A stretch of DNA of 64,000 bases from Actinophytocola algeriensis (GTDB lineage Bacteria > Actinomycetota > Actinomycetes > Mycobacteriales > Pseudonocardiaceae). The position numbers were made by a program, and so were the translations under genes. Shown piece after piece: positions 47,101 to 55,191 of this stretch (position 1 is its first letter; each line of letters starts with the position of its first letter). The stretch covers positions 729,326-793,325 of the forward strand of contig NZ_JACHJQ010000003.1 in assembly GCF_014203735.1 (NCBI RefSeq), written 5' to 3'. Under the pieces are notes generated by a model, which was given only the letters and a program-made list of their open reading frames with translations, was not told the origin of the DNA and made no database searches.

Positions 47101-47356
47101 ACTCCTGTGGACCGTGGTCGCCCTCGGTCTCGCCGTCGACCGGGCAGCGCAGCACGCTGTTGCCCGCGAGCAGGAAGTCGCCGTACACGGCGTCCCGGTA
47201 GGACGGTTCGATCGTGGGGCTCGGTGGCGGCGGCAGCAGGCTCGGCTCGGCCACCTGTTCGGCAGGAGGGGCGGCGCCGGGCTGATCCGCGCCGAGCCCC
47301 AGAAAGGGCACCGTCACGATCAGCGCGAGCAGGACCGCGGTGGCGTAGCGGGACAC
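44189..47356 (-). CDS. DUF11-repeat surface protein with LAWTG sorting-like signal
   Basis: A 1055-residue exported protein. An N-terminal signal segment (VLLALIVTVPFLGLGA) is followed by a ~400-residue unrecognised domain and then about five DUF11/CARDB-like beta-sandwich repeats of ~110 residues, each with paired cysteines and motifs such as LTFTVTNAGTDPDEALTDV. Near the C-terminus LAWTG (residues 1009-1013) precedes a hydrophobic span and RRRH, matching the LAxTG signals recognised by class E sortases in actinobacteria. It should be fixed to the cell wall or membrane. It is 16 bases from the DUF4255 gene in the eCIS accessory operon. Confidence 0.8.
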   Translation of the reverse strand: MSRYATAVLLALIVTVPFLGLGADQPGAAPPAEQVAEPSLLPPPPSPTIEPSYRDAVYGDFLLAGNSVLRCPVDGETEGDHGPQECAAATAGADAGGGLLDNRSNNNGYYLHHADVDDLPETFDSSTATVTVPQGAAVRHARLTWGGHTGRFIGFSGINCVRPLLLQGEAPPPPAMAAPADQPVTVSVDGHAPVTVSHAGFHTTDGLTEASQVYTAWADVTQAFTGVPAGAPVPVTVGNVWVPTGPGCAGGWSLTVVFDHGQPTDSYPRPRVVDVYHDDLPRSGVLLPGLIEPLLPGVPLLDNVLPGLVPALTGSRVLLPGLTPHRATADVTIGVTAFDGDWRQGEETMTVDGEPVVEPCSEDGTADFFRSCARGAADPLVPGAEPVNNLGVDAKTVRPALADNDTGAVEVGLDAVSDFVVLGNLVMSSAVDPSIAMTITGPAEPVAEGSLATFDVVITNDGGLPLTGLTLRVGAPDDGTRCVPGVLPTLEPGASTTATCVRPVTESAAFDLPAEVAASYLTGADGAARTVTARSTAHVEVVPSDLAVTRMPDRLVTRAGSTVEFAVRLRNNTAAPVRDLVYTDSAAPDCTAPGTTLDAATTMEFTCSVVAPGEAFESGGTLRGTTADGSVVTVESDRVTVNVIAPAITVGTVAEPDTIYRGGTTELTFTVTNAGTDPDEALTDVRVTAADLCATAPIATLAPGASATTSCTAAPAESRGITATAAAYDVTGEPVTGTADEVAVTVLEPLIALRQETDRTVVRVGEEVVLTFTVQHTGTEADGPVRDVRVTSPTLPPDCLPDPVAELAPGESASVSCRAAPDRTFDNQAFASAVDRLERVMRVGTAPERVVVINPALTISATAEPESAKHGAPVDFAVTVRNIGDVPLTVAVTNDNAPDCDFTLSGEGLRAGAANGLRCTVTAPSDEGTTELTNIAAYRAEPLPGSGDTGPPLDGADDATVRLAAGQAEAPPAPGDDPLDPARSGGGVEGGSTGAGADPARREGAGSGLAWTGAGIAGYVGAGAALLVVGGLVLLVTSRRRHDPDSALYRWWPGS

Positions 47357-47372
47357 GTTCGCTCCTCGGGGT

Positions 47373-48011
47373 TCAGTGCTCGGCGGTGGTGGGGCGTTGC
47401 CTGCGGCGCCGGGACACGGCCGTCGGCGCCGTGTCCCCGGACCTGGTCAGGTCGTGCACGTCGAGCTCACGCGTGCGCACCGGCGGCGCCACCTGGCGCA
47501 CCCGCTGCGGCAGCGCGGGCGCGGACACGGTCAGCACCAGGGAGGTGCGCATGGACGTGCCGATGGCGCTCCACACCTCGGCGGCGTGTGCGGTGGGCGC
47601 CCATCCCAGCCGCATCGGCAGCGCGGTGTCGATGTGCACCAGCCCACCGCGCAGGTGGTCGCCGCTCAGGCTGTCCCGCTCCGCGTGCGCCCCGATCACG
47701 GCGCCGAGCAGCTCGAGCTCCTCGTTCGTGTCGGCCGCCCACGCGGTCACGAGGAAGGAGAGCTGGTACGTGCGGATCGGGGAGACCGTGCCAGCGACCC
47801 GGCCTTCCTGGTCGACGACGCGTACCCGGGTGCCCGCCAGCCCGTCGAGGTCCTCGGACACGGCGTACAGGAAGACGTTGACGAGCCCGGCGCCGCTGGG
47901 GCGGCGTTCGATGCCCGCGACGACGCCGAGGGGGTCGAACCCGATCCCGGTCCCAGGGGGCAGTTCGGAGGCGAGCCACGCACGAAGGGAGGACGCGATG
48001 TCGGCCAGCAC
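47373..48011 (-). CDS. DUF4255 / Pvc16-like sheath cap protein
   Basis: The GTG at 48011 is the likely start (LADIASSLRAWL follows); GGAG sits unusually close, so the start is uncertain. The ~212-residue protein has the DUF4255 (Pvc16_N) pattern: FDPLGVVAG, NVFLYAVSEDLDGLAG, TYQLSFLVTAWA and ELELLGAVI. In Afp/PVC particles Afp16/Pvc16 caps the sheath-tube distal end and fixes particle length. Its position at the head of the divergent operon, 182 bases from the sheath gene, confirms the eCIS assignment. Confidence 0.83.
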   Translation of the reverse strand: MLADIASSLRAWLASELPPGTGIGFDPLGVVAGIERRPSGAGLVNVFLYAVSEDLDGLAGTRVRVVDQEGRVAGTVSPIRTYQLSFLVTAWAADTNEELELLGAVIGAHAERDSLSGDHLRGGLVHIDTALPMRLGWAPTAHAAEVWSAIGTSMRTSLVLTVSAPALPQRVRQVAPPVRTRELDVHDLTRSGDTAPTAVSRRRRQRPTTAEH

Positions 48012-48193
48012 CTCCGCAGTGTGTAACGGGCCGGTCGCGGTGGCAGTGCTGTCACGGCACGCCACACGGCCACAATCCGTTGTCCTGACGGGCAACCGGC
48101 GGTGGCTGTGTCGTTGGCCGCGCGCACCCCGCGCCGTCGCGGCGGGAGCGGCACGCTCGTGTCCAGTGGTTCCCGCTCCAACTGGGAGAGTCG
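48012..48193. promoter_or_regulatory. Divergent promoter region of the eCIS operons
   Basis: This gap separates the cap gene (minus) from the sheath gene (plus) and must hold promoters for both. A GGGAGAG ribosome site precedes the sheath ATG. No palindromic operator or confident -10/-35 pair was seen. Confidence 0.5.
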
Positions 48194-49738
48194 ATGCCCA
48201 ACTACCTGGCTCCAGGCGTATACGTCGAAGAGGTGTCTTCCGGGTCGAAACCCATCGAGGGCGTCGGCACAGCCGTCGCCGGCTTCGTGGGCTTCGCCGA
48301 GAAGGGGCCCGTCTCCGAGCCGACACTGATCAGCAACTGGACGCACTACACCCGGGTCTTCGGCGGCTTCACCGAAGGCGCCTACCTGCCGCACTCGGTG
48401 TACGGGTACTTCCTGAACGGCGGCGGCGCGGCCTACGTCGTCAGGCTGCCGGAGACGGCGGACCCCGGCCAGTCCGGCGGAGCCGCCCGGCGGGTCGCCA
48501 TCCCGGCGGCGTCCGAACAGGACGGACCGCCCGCGTTCGACGTCCAGGCGCTCAACTCGGCGCAGGCGGGCCAGTACACCGTCGCCATCGCCGACGTGGC
48601 CGAGGCCGGTGAGGCAGGAGAGGACAACTTCCGCCTCGACGTGCTGCGTGCCGGCAAGGTGGTCGAGTCCTTCGACAACGTGACCGTCAAGCGCGGGCCG
48701 AGGAACGTGGCCACCGTGGTGGGCAAGCAGTCCAAGCTGATCGCGCTGGAACAGAGCAAGACCGGCACCGCGGTCGCGCCGCGCAAGGACACGGTGGTGT
48801 CGTTGGGCGGCAACGGGTCGGAACCGGTGGCGGTGACGGCGCAGACCTATGTCGGTGACGCGGTGGCGCGTACGGGCATCGGCGGCTTCGAGGCCATCGA
48901 CGAGATCACGATGGTGCTCGCCCCCGACCTGATGTCGGCCTACCAGCGCGGCCTGATCGACATGGACGGGGTGCGGTCGGTCCAGCTCGCGATGATCGCG
49001 CACTGCGAGCTGATGTCGGACCGGGTCGCGATCCTCGACCCGCCGCCCGGCCTGAACTCCCAGCAGATCAAGCACTGGCGCGGCGAGACCGCCGGTTACG
49101 ACTCGAAGTTCGCCACCCTGTACTGGCCGTGGATCAACACACTCGACCCGATGACGGGCCGCCCGATCTCGTTGCCGCCCAGTGGGCACGTGGCAGGCAT
49201 CTGGGGCCGCAGCGACGAGACCAGGGGCGTGCACAAGGCGCCGGCCAACGAGGTCGTGCGGGGTGTCGTCTCCCTGGAGACGATGATCAGCCGTGGGGAG
49301 CAGGAACAGCTCAACCCCAACGGCATCAACTGCATCCGCGCCTTCCCGGGGCAGGGCATCCGGGTGTGGGGCGCGCGGACGCTCTCCAGCGACCAGGAAT
49401 GGCGCTACATCAACGTCCGGCGGCTGTTCAACTTCATCGAGGAGTCGATCCTCAACGGGACCAACTGGGTGGTCTTCGAACCCAACGACGAGTACCTGTG
49501 GGCGTCGGTCCGCCGGGTCGTCGGGGCGTTCCTGCAACGCATCTGGCGCAGCGGCGCCCTGATGGGCAGGGCCGCGTCGGACGCCTACTACGTCAAGTGC
49601 GACGAGGAGAACAACCCGCCGGAGTCCAGGGACGCGGGCAACCTGATCATCGAGATCGGTGTCGCCCCGGTCAAGCCCGCCGAGTTCGTGGTGTTCCGCA
49701 TCGCCCAGATGCCGCAGGGCCCAGCCCTCGAAGAGTGA
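48194..49738 (+). CDS. Contractile sheath protein
   Basis: A 514-residue phage tail sheath-family protein starting PNYLAPGVYVEEVSSGSKPI, the conserved sheath opening, with GVGTAVAGFVGFAEKGP next and YINVRRLFNFIEESI and PNDEYLWASVRRVV in the C-terminal core. It corresponds to Afp2-4/Pvc2-4; one sheath gene is typical in Streptomyces systems. An insertion of ~150 residues in the middle is the variable surface domain. It starts the plus-strand operon. Confidence 0.95.
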   Translation: MPNYLAPGVYVEEVSSGSKPIEGVGTAVAGFVGFAEKGPVSEPTLISNWTHYTRVFGGFTEGAYLPHSVYGYFLNGGGAAYVVRLPETADPGQSGGAARRVAIPAASEQDGPPAFDVQALNSAQAGQYTVAIADVAEAGEAGEDNFRLDVLRAGKVVESFDNVTVKRGPRNVATVVGKQSKLIALEQSKTGTAVAPRKDTVVSLGGNGSEPVAVTAQTYVGDAVARTGIGGFEAIDEITMVLAPDLMSAYQRGLIDMDGVRSVQLAMIAHCELMSDRVAILDPPPGLNSQQIKHWRGETAGYDSKFATLYWPWINTLDPMTGRPISLPPSGHVAGIWGRSDETRGVHKAPANEVVRGVVSLETMISRGEQEQLNPNGINCIRAFPGQGIRVWGARTLSSDQEWRYINVRRLFNFIEESILNGTNWVVFEPNDEYLWASVRRVVGAFLQRIWRSGALMGRAASDAYYVKCDEENNPPESRDAGNLIIEIGVAPVKPAEFVVFRIAQMPQGPALEE

Positions 49739-49767
49739 GTAGTCCCAGCACGTTTGGAGTGTGAACC

Positions 49768-50235
49768 ATGGCGTTGCCCCGTGTTTCGACCGCGAGCACC
49801 AACACCAACACCCTCGTCAGCGCGGCCCGGTTCGTGATCACCGCGGACCGGATGGCGGAGATCTCCTTCTCCGAGCTGTCCGGCATCACCTCCGAGGTGG
49901 AGGTCAGCGAGTACATGTCGAGCAACCGGCTCGGCGTGTCGTTGTCCAAGCAGTTCGGCCGCACCAAGCCGGCGACGGTCGTGCTCAAGCGTGGTGTCGA
50001 CCAGGACCTGGCGCTGTGGACCTGGCACCAGGAGGTGCTGGCAGGCCAGCCGACCGCGCGGCGCAGCTGCTCCCTGATGCTGCTCGACATGGCCGGGGTG
50101 ATCAAGCAGACCTACGACCTGATCAACGCGTGGCCGTCCAAACTGGACATCTCGGGGATGAAGGCGGGCGGCAGCGAGGCCTCGATCGCGACCGTCACGC
50201 TCACCTGCGAGCAGATCGACATCAAGCAGCGATGA
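49768..50235 (+). CDS. Inner tube protein (gp19/Pvc1-like)
   Basis: A 155-residue T4 gp19-family tube protein: ISFSELSGITSEVEVSEYMS, LSKQFGRTKPATVVLKRGVD and INAWPSKLDISGMKAGGSEA are family hallmarks. It forms the rigid tube pushed out on sheath contraction. Its stop overlaps the next ATG. It is the closest of three tube-like genes in the operon to the true tube (Afp1). Confidence 0.93.
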   Translation: MALPRVSTASTNTNTLVSAARFVITADRMAEISFSELSGITSEVEVSEYMSSNRLGVSLSKQFGRTKPATVVLKRGVDQDLALWTWHQEVLAGQPTARRSCSLMLLDMAGVIKQTYDLINAWPSKLDISGMKAGGSEASIATVTLTCEQIDIKQR

Positions 50236-50624
50236 CCACCGCGGTCACCGAGCAGCCGGGGCTGCGTACCGAGTTCCCGTTCACGCTGCCCCGCGGTTAC
50301 GTGGACGAGGACGGCAGGGTGCACCGTGAGGGCGCGCTGCGACTCGCGACCGCGAAGGACGAGCTCACCGCGCAGGCCGAGCCGCTGGTCCGGCAGAACG
50401 GCTCGTACCTGACCATCTACCTGATCATGCGGACATTGACGCGGCTCGGTGCCGTGCCGGTGGTCGACCGGTTCGTCGTCGAGCACATGTTCGCCTCCGA
50501 CCTCGCGTTCCTGCAGGACCTGTACCGGCGGGTCAACCAGCTGGGGCACACGGAGGGCGAGGTCGCGTGCCCCAGGTGCGAGCACCGGTTCCTGGTCGAC
50601 GTGGCCGGTGAGGCCGCGCCGTGA
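50232..50624 (+). CDS. eCIS assembly protein with zinc-like CPRC motif
   Basis: A 130-residue protein starting at the ATGA overlap. It has ALRLATAKDELTAQAEPLVR and a helical MFASDLAFLQDLYRRVNQL segment, matching small proteins that follow the tube gene in actinobacterial and cyanobacterial eCIS loci, akin to phage tail assembly chaperones. The C-terminal CPRCEHRF is one half of a zinc site. Role inferred from position. Confidence 0.75.
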   Translation: MTTAVTEQPGLRTEFPFTLPRGYVDEDGRVHREGALRLATAKDELTAQAEPLVRQNGSYLTIYLIMRTLTRLGAVPVVDRFVVEHMFASDLAFLQDLYRRVNQLGHTEGEVACPRCEHRFLVDVAGEAAP

Positions 50625-50800
50625 CCGGGCAGGCGGTCGAGGAGACCGACCGGTTGTGGGAGGAGATCGTCTACATCGCCTACTACCTGCACTGGTCGTT
50701 CGACTCGATTCTCGAACTCGACCACCGGACGAGGACACGGGTGATCCAGGAGATCGCCGCCATCAACTCCCGCGCGGACGAGTTGCCGGAGCAGTACTGA
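50621..50800 (+). CDS. DUF6760-like small protein
   Basis: A 59-residue protein starting at GTG in the stop of the previous gene. The sequence LWEEIVYIAYYLHWSFDSIL is typical of the small DUF6760-type proteins found at this place in eCIS operons, and recalls the coupled second tail-chaperone gene in phages. Sixteen bases separate it from the DUF4157 gene. Confidence 0.75.
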   Translation: MTGQAVEETDRLWEEIVYIAYYLHWSFDSILELDHRTRTRVIQEIAAINSRADELPEQY

Positions 50801-50815
50801 GAGGAGGACCGCGCG

Positions 50816-53800
50816 ATGAAGTGGTGGCCGTGGCGCCGCCGGGAGCGGCAGATGGCGACCGGCCGTCGGGAACCGGCGCGTCGCGTCGAGGAGTGGCGGT
50901 CGCTGCCGCCGTTGCCCGCGACGCTGTCCGGCAGCGCGCCCCTGACGATTCCTGTCACCGGGAGCAGCGTCCTCGACCGCCTGACGCTGCCCGAGCCGAC
51001 GCTGTTGCGCCGCGGTGACCAGGTGGGTCAGGTGCACGGCCTCGTCACCGCCCTGCCCGACGACGGTCGTACCGCTGGGCCCCACGACCGGGCACCGCTG
51101 CCGGTCTTCGGGCGCGGACCATGGCCCGGCGTACCGGATGGGCCCGGCGTGCTCGATGGGCCTGACCACGCGCCGATGTCCACTGTGGATGCCGAGCCCC
51201 GGGCGCTGCCCGCCCGGGTCGGTGACGTGCCGGAGAGCCCGCTCACCGTGGCCGCGCCGCGGTGGATGGCGCAGCCGGTGGTTCCGGAGGAGCCGTGGAC
51301 GCCGTCGGAGTTCATGCACCGGGCCTACCTGGAGAAGGACCGCCTGCTGGCGGAGGCCTACCGGGAGACCAACGGCGAGGCCCAGCCGCGCCCGCAACCC
51401 GTTGCGGCGCAGGCGGAACACGTGGATGACGGACGGGCGGACACCTCGTTCGCCGCGCCTGTTCCGGTACCGTCTGAATTCGCACCGTCTGTTCCCACAC
51501 CGTCTGTTGCCGCGCTGCCGGTGCCGGTGCCGTCGGTTCTGATGCCGTCCGGTCCCGGGCCGGAGCCGGGTGCGGCTGTTCCGCCGGTCCGGCGTGCGTC
51601 GCTCGCGCAGGCTCGCCGCCAGGGGCTGACACTCAGTTCTGCGCCCGCCACGCCGCCCGCGACCGACGCTCCGGGCCACGCCCGCGGACCGGCGGAAGGG
51701 GATGCGCTCACCTCGGACGTGCCGGTGCGCGACGCCGGGACGCCGGACCGTCCCGATGCGCACCAGCCCCCTGACCGGGCAATGCCCGATGCCCCGGCGG
51801 GCACAGCACCGGACGATGCCGTGCCGCCGCCCGGGCCGGAACCGGAACCGCTGGCACGGCCGGAGTTGGCCCCGCAGCTGGAGCCGCGACCGGTGTCCGT
51901 GCGGGAGCGGGAGGCGCGGCCGGAGCCGGAGGCAGCGACGGTGTGGCCACCCGAACCGGGACGGGAGCCGCAGCCGCAGTCGCCGCGGCTGGGGCCGGTT
52001 CTGGAGCCACGGCCGGTGCCGGAGCAGGAGCCGCGGCCGGAGGCAGCGTTGCGGCGGCCCGAACCGGAGCGGGGGCCCGATCTGGAGTCAGCGGCGGAGC
52101 GGGAGCTGGGACCGGACGTAGCTGCCGGGTCGGAGCGGAAGTCGTGGCTGGCGCCGGAGGCAGCGGCGGTGCCGCCGCCCGAACTGGGGTCGGCGGCGGA
52201 TGCCGGGTCGCGGCTGGAGCCGGAGGCAACGGCGGTGCCGCGGCCCGAACCGGAGCGGAGGCCGGGGCTGGAGCCGGAGTGGCGGCCCGCGCAGGAGCCT
52301 GAGTCGGACGCGGCTGCCTTGTCGGGGCGGGTGTCGCGGCTGGGGCCGGAGGCAGCGGCGGCGTGGCCGCCCGAGCCGGGCCGGGAGTCGCGGCTGGGTC
52401 CGGAGGTAGCGGCGGTGTGGCCGATCGAGCCGGGGCCGGAGCTGGAGTCATCGGCGGATGCCGTGTCGCGGCCGGGGCAGGGGCTTGCGCCGGACGCGGC
52501 TACCTCGTCTGGGCGGGTGTCGCGGCTGGGTCCGGAGGCAGTGGCTGTGCGGCGGCTCGAACCGGGGCGAGGGCCGAAGTTGGAGTCGGCGGCGGATGCC
52601 GTGTCGCGGCCGGAGTCGGCGGCGGTGTCGCGGCCCGGGCGGGGGCCTGAGCCGGAGATGGCTGCCCTGCCGGGCCGGGAGTCGCGGCTGGGTCCGGAGG
52701 CAGTGGCTGTGCGGCGGCTCGAACTGGAGCGAGGGCCGGAGTTGGAGTCAGCGGCGGATGCCGTGTCGCGGCCGGAGGCGGTGTCGCGGCCCGGGCGCGA
52801 GCTTGAGGTGGAGGCGGGTGCCGTGTCGGGGCGGGAGCCGTGGCCGGAGCAGGGTGGGGTGCCGGAGGTGGCGCTGCGTGGCGCGGTGCCGAGTGCCGCG
52901 GTGCCGGTGAACGTGGTGCCTGGTCGTGTGGTGCCGGACGAGGTGTCGCGGGGTGGCGAGGCGCGGTCCGGCAGACGTCCTGGCGCGGCAACGGAAGGCG
53001 TGCGAACTGATGGCAACGGACAGGACGAATCCGTTGCCGCGCAGGAAGGTTCGCTCCAGCACCGCAGCGCATCCGCCGCCGGGCGCTCGGTCTCCCACGA
53101 CGTGCACCGCCACACGGACGCGGGCGGAGTGGGACTGCACGGGACGCGGACCGTGCCGCTCGCGCCATACCCGGACGCGTCGGACGTGCGGCGGCTCGCG
53201 CCTGCCGGGGACGCCGCGGGCACAGGACGGCGGGCAGGGGCCGGTACGGCGGTCCTGAGCCACGCCCCGTCGAGCCGGGCGCAGTTCGCCATGGGGGACG
53301 GGACTTCGGCCGGATCGTCCACTTCGGACGGCCGGGGAACGGTCGACGAGAGTCCGCCGTTGTCGGTGGTGCGGCCGGTGTCGCTCGCGCTCGGTGTCGA
53401 CGTCTCGGACGTGACGGTGCGGCGCGGGCCGGACGTCACGGCCATGTCCCACCGGCTCGGCGCGCGCGGGTACACCGACGATCGGGTGGTGTACCTGCCG
53501 GACGACGTCGGTCCGCTCGACAGCTCCTCGGTCGCACCGCTGCTGGCGCACGAGCTCACCCACGCGGCGCAGCAACGCGACTTCGGGTCGGCGCTCCCCG
53601 CCCCTGGCTCCGTCGCCGGGCAGCAGCTCGAGGAGGACGCGGTCGAGGTCGAGCGCTGGGTGGCGGGTGGCGCGGGCGGCTCGCCGCCGGTGCTGGTGCA
53701 CCCGGTCGGTGGCGCCAAGCAGCAGGCGAGTGGCACCGGCCTCACCTCCGGCTCCGGCAGCCGCCCCAGCCTGGCCGAGGCGCTGGCGGTGTTCGCCGGC

Positions 53801-54217
53801 TCCGCGCCGGACCGGCCGGACCTGGACGTGCGGCAGATCTTCGCGGGTGTCGATCCCGCGACCGGCGAAAGCCTCATCCCGGACGCCGCCTACGAGATGC
53901 CGGCGCTGGACGTCGCGTCGCTGTTCGGGCCGGACCAACCGGGTGGTGGCGGGAGCGGGCCCGGCGGTGACGGGGCCGATGGCGGCGGGAACCGGCTCGG
54001 CGGCGGGGGCGGCACGGCTGACGAGACCGTCGCGGCGCTGGCCGAGGGCATCGCGGAGATCTTCGCTGACGAGCCGCCGCGCAGGTGGTTCGACCTCGAC
54101 GACGTCGACGACTTCGAGGAGCTGGCGGGGCGCATCTACAACGAGCTCGTGAGCCGCATCCGGTTCGACATGGTCGTCGACCGCGAACGGTCCGGCACGT
54201 TGCTCGACTTCAGCTGA
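50816..54217 (+). CDS. DUF4157 'eCIS core' protein with long Pro/Glu-rich region
   Basis: A 1133-residue protein with a GAGAGGAGG ribosome site. It begins with a Trp/Arg-rich lead (KWWPWRRRERQ); residues ~200-780 are low-complexity Pro/Glu/Ala/Arg repeats; the DUF4157 domain is at about 865-945 with AHELTHAAQQ (H912, E913, H916), the HExxH-type metallopeptidase motif. The end has a Gly-rich stretch and an acidic helix. DUF4157 is a marker of eCIS loci and often leads cargo-like proteins. Function is unproven: protease, cargo or particle component. Tandem DNA repeats occur in the middle. Confidence 0.85.
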   Translation: MKWWPWRRRERQMATGRREPARRVEEWRSLPPLPATLSGSAPLTIPVTGSSVLDRLTLPEPTLLRRGDQVGQVHGLVTALPDDGRTAGPHDRAPLPVFGRGPWPGVPDGPGVLDGPDHAPMSTVDAEPRALPARVGDVPESPLTVAAPRWMAQPVVPEEPWTPSEFMHRAYLEKDRLLAEAYRETNGEAQPRPQPVAAQAEHVDDGRADTSFAAPVPVPSEFAPSVPTPSVAALPVPVPSVLMPSGPGPEPGAAVPPVRRASLAQARRQGLTLSSAPATPPATDAPGHARGPAEGDALTSDVPVRDAGTPDRPDAHQPPDRAMPDAPAGTAPDDAVPPPGPEPEPLARPELAPQLEPRPVSVREREARPEPEAATVWPPEPGREPQPQSPRLGPVLEPRPVPEQEPRPEAALRRPEPERGPDLESAAERELGPDVAAGSERKSWLAPEAAAVPPPELGSAADAGSRLEPEATAVPRPEPERRPGLEPEWRPAQEPESDAAALSGRVSRLGPEAAAAWPPEPGRESRLGPEVAAVWPIEPGPELESSADAVSRPGQGLAPDAATSSGRVSRLGPEAVAVRRLEPGRGPKLESAADAVSRPESAAVSRPGRGPEPEMAALPGRESRLGPEAVAVRRLELERGPELESAADAVSRPEAVSRPGRELEVEAGAVSGREPWPEQGGVPEVALRGAVPSAAVPVNVVPGRVVPDEVSRGGEARSGRRPGAATEGVRTDGNGQDESVAAQEGSLQHRSASAAGRSVSHDVHRHTDAGGVGLHGTRTVPLAPYPDASDVRRLAPAGDAAGTGRRAGAGTAVLSHAPSSRAQFAMGDGTSAGSSTSDGRGTVDESPPLSVVRPVSLALGVDVSDVTVRRGPDVTAMSHRLGARGYTDDRVVYLPDDVGPLDSSSVAPLLAHELTHAAQQRDFGSALPAPGSVAGQQLEEDAVEVERWVAGGAGGSPPVLVHPVGGAKQQASGTGLTSGSGSRPSLAEALAVFAGSAPDRPDLDVRQIFAGVDPATGESLIPDAAYEMPALDVASLFGPDQPGGGGSGPGGDGADGGGNRLGGGGGTADETVAALAEGIAEIFADEPPRRWFDLDDVDDFEELAGRIYNELVSRIRFDMVVDRERSGTLLDFS
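52519..52800 (+). repeat. 162-bp direct repeat inside the DUF4157 gene
   Basis: The copy starting at 52519 (GTCGCGGCTGGG) recurs at 52681, 162 bp or 54 codons later. The first 42 bases are identical, and later bases differ by substitutions and one 6-bp gap. Looser copies lie upstream from about 52330. All changes keep the frame. Confidence 0.75.
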
Positions 54218-54229
54218 CAGGAGAGGCAC

Positions 54230-54691
54230 ATGCAGGAGGCGAGGACCAACGGCCGGGCGTTGCTGCACGGGATGGCGCACCGGTTCGCCGTGACCGCGGG
54301 GGCACGTGACCTCGGTGCGTGGTCGAAGGTGTCCGGTCTCGCGGTCAAGTGGGACGTGGCCGAGTACCGCCGGGGCAGCTCGGACCACGTGGACCGGTTC
54401 GCCGCCATCCCGCGGTTCGACCCGATCAGGCTCAGCCGGGCGGCGGACTCGGCGGGCACGGCCGCTGTCCAGGCCTGGCTCAACGAGGTGCAGGCGCGGG
54501 GCGGGGTCCCGGAGGAGGGCGCCGTGGACATGCTGACCTCGGCCGGAGTGCCGGTGGCGACGTGGACGCTGCGCGAGATGTTCCCGGCCGGCTGGCAGCT
54601 CAGCGACTTCGACGCGACCACCGGAAGGGTCGCGATGGAGACGCTCACGATCGTCCACAACGGATTTCTGACCGCCGCGCAGCGGGCCTGA
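54230..54691 (+). CDS. Tube-like baseplate adaptor protein (gp19 family)
   Basis: A 153-residue gp19-like protein preceded by GACAGGAGAGG. Features such as RFAVTAGARDLGAWSKVSGL and LREMFPAGWQLSDFDATTGR match the extra tube-like proteins of eCIS (Afp5/Pvc5 type) that join tube and baseplate. It is 12 bases after the DUF4157 gene. Confidence 0.85.
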   Translation: MQEARTNGRALLHGMAHRFAVTAGARDLGAWSKVSGLAVKWDVAEYRRGSSDHVDRFAAIPRFDPIRLSRAADSAGTAAVQAWLNEVQARGGVPEEGAVDMLTSAGVPVATWTLREMFPAGWQLSDFDATTGRVAMETLTIVHNGFLTAAQRA

Positions 54692-54719
54692 CGGTGCACG
54701 TGATGGAGAGGAGCACGAT

Positions 54720-55190
54720 GTGACGCGAATGGGAGCACGGCCCGCGATGGGCATGACCATGCGGTTCAGCGTGTCCGTCGGCGGGGTCAGCCTCGGGGAC
54801 TGGTCGTCCTGCACGGGCCTGGACGCGAAGGCGACGGTGCACCGGTTCTACGACCACGGCGAGTACACCTACAAGCGGATCCTGTTCGCGGACGTCGACT
54901 ACTCGCCCGTCAAGCTCACCCGCGCGATCGACTCGTCGTCCGCCGCGGTGCGGGACTGGGTGAAGGACAAGTGGTCCACGTTCAGCCAGCCGGGCGCCCT
55001 GCATGCGATGGCGGGCCTGTTCTTCGGGGACGACGCGACGATCCGCCTGCTCGACGCGGAGTGGCAGGAGGTCACCTCCTGGGAGCTGCGCAACGTGTAC
55101 CCGACCGGCTGGACGGGTCCGTCGCTGGACGCGGACAAGGCGAAGGTGGCGACCGAGACCCTCGAGCTCGTGCACGAAGGGTTCCTGTGA
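54720..55190 (+). CDS. Second tube-like baseplate adaptor (gp19 family)
   Basis: A 156-residue protein from GTG with GAGAGGAG ahead. Its pattern (MRFSVSVGGVSLGDWSSCTG, ELRNVYPTGWTGPSLDADK) parallels the preceding gene, and the pair resembles the Afp5/Afp6 tube-initiator proteins. It is followed by the LysM gene one base after its stop. Confidence 0.85.
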   Translation: MTRMGARPAMGMTMRFSVSVGGVSLGDWSSCTGLDAKATVHRFYDHGEYTYKRILFADVDYSPVKLTRAIDSSSAAVRDWVKDKWSTFSQPGALHAMAGLFFGDDATIRLLDAEWQEVTSWELRNVYPTGWTGPSLDADKAKVATETLELVHEGFL

Positions 55191-55191
55191 C

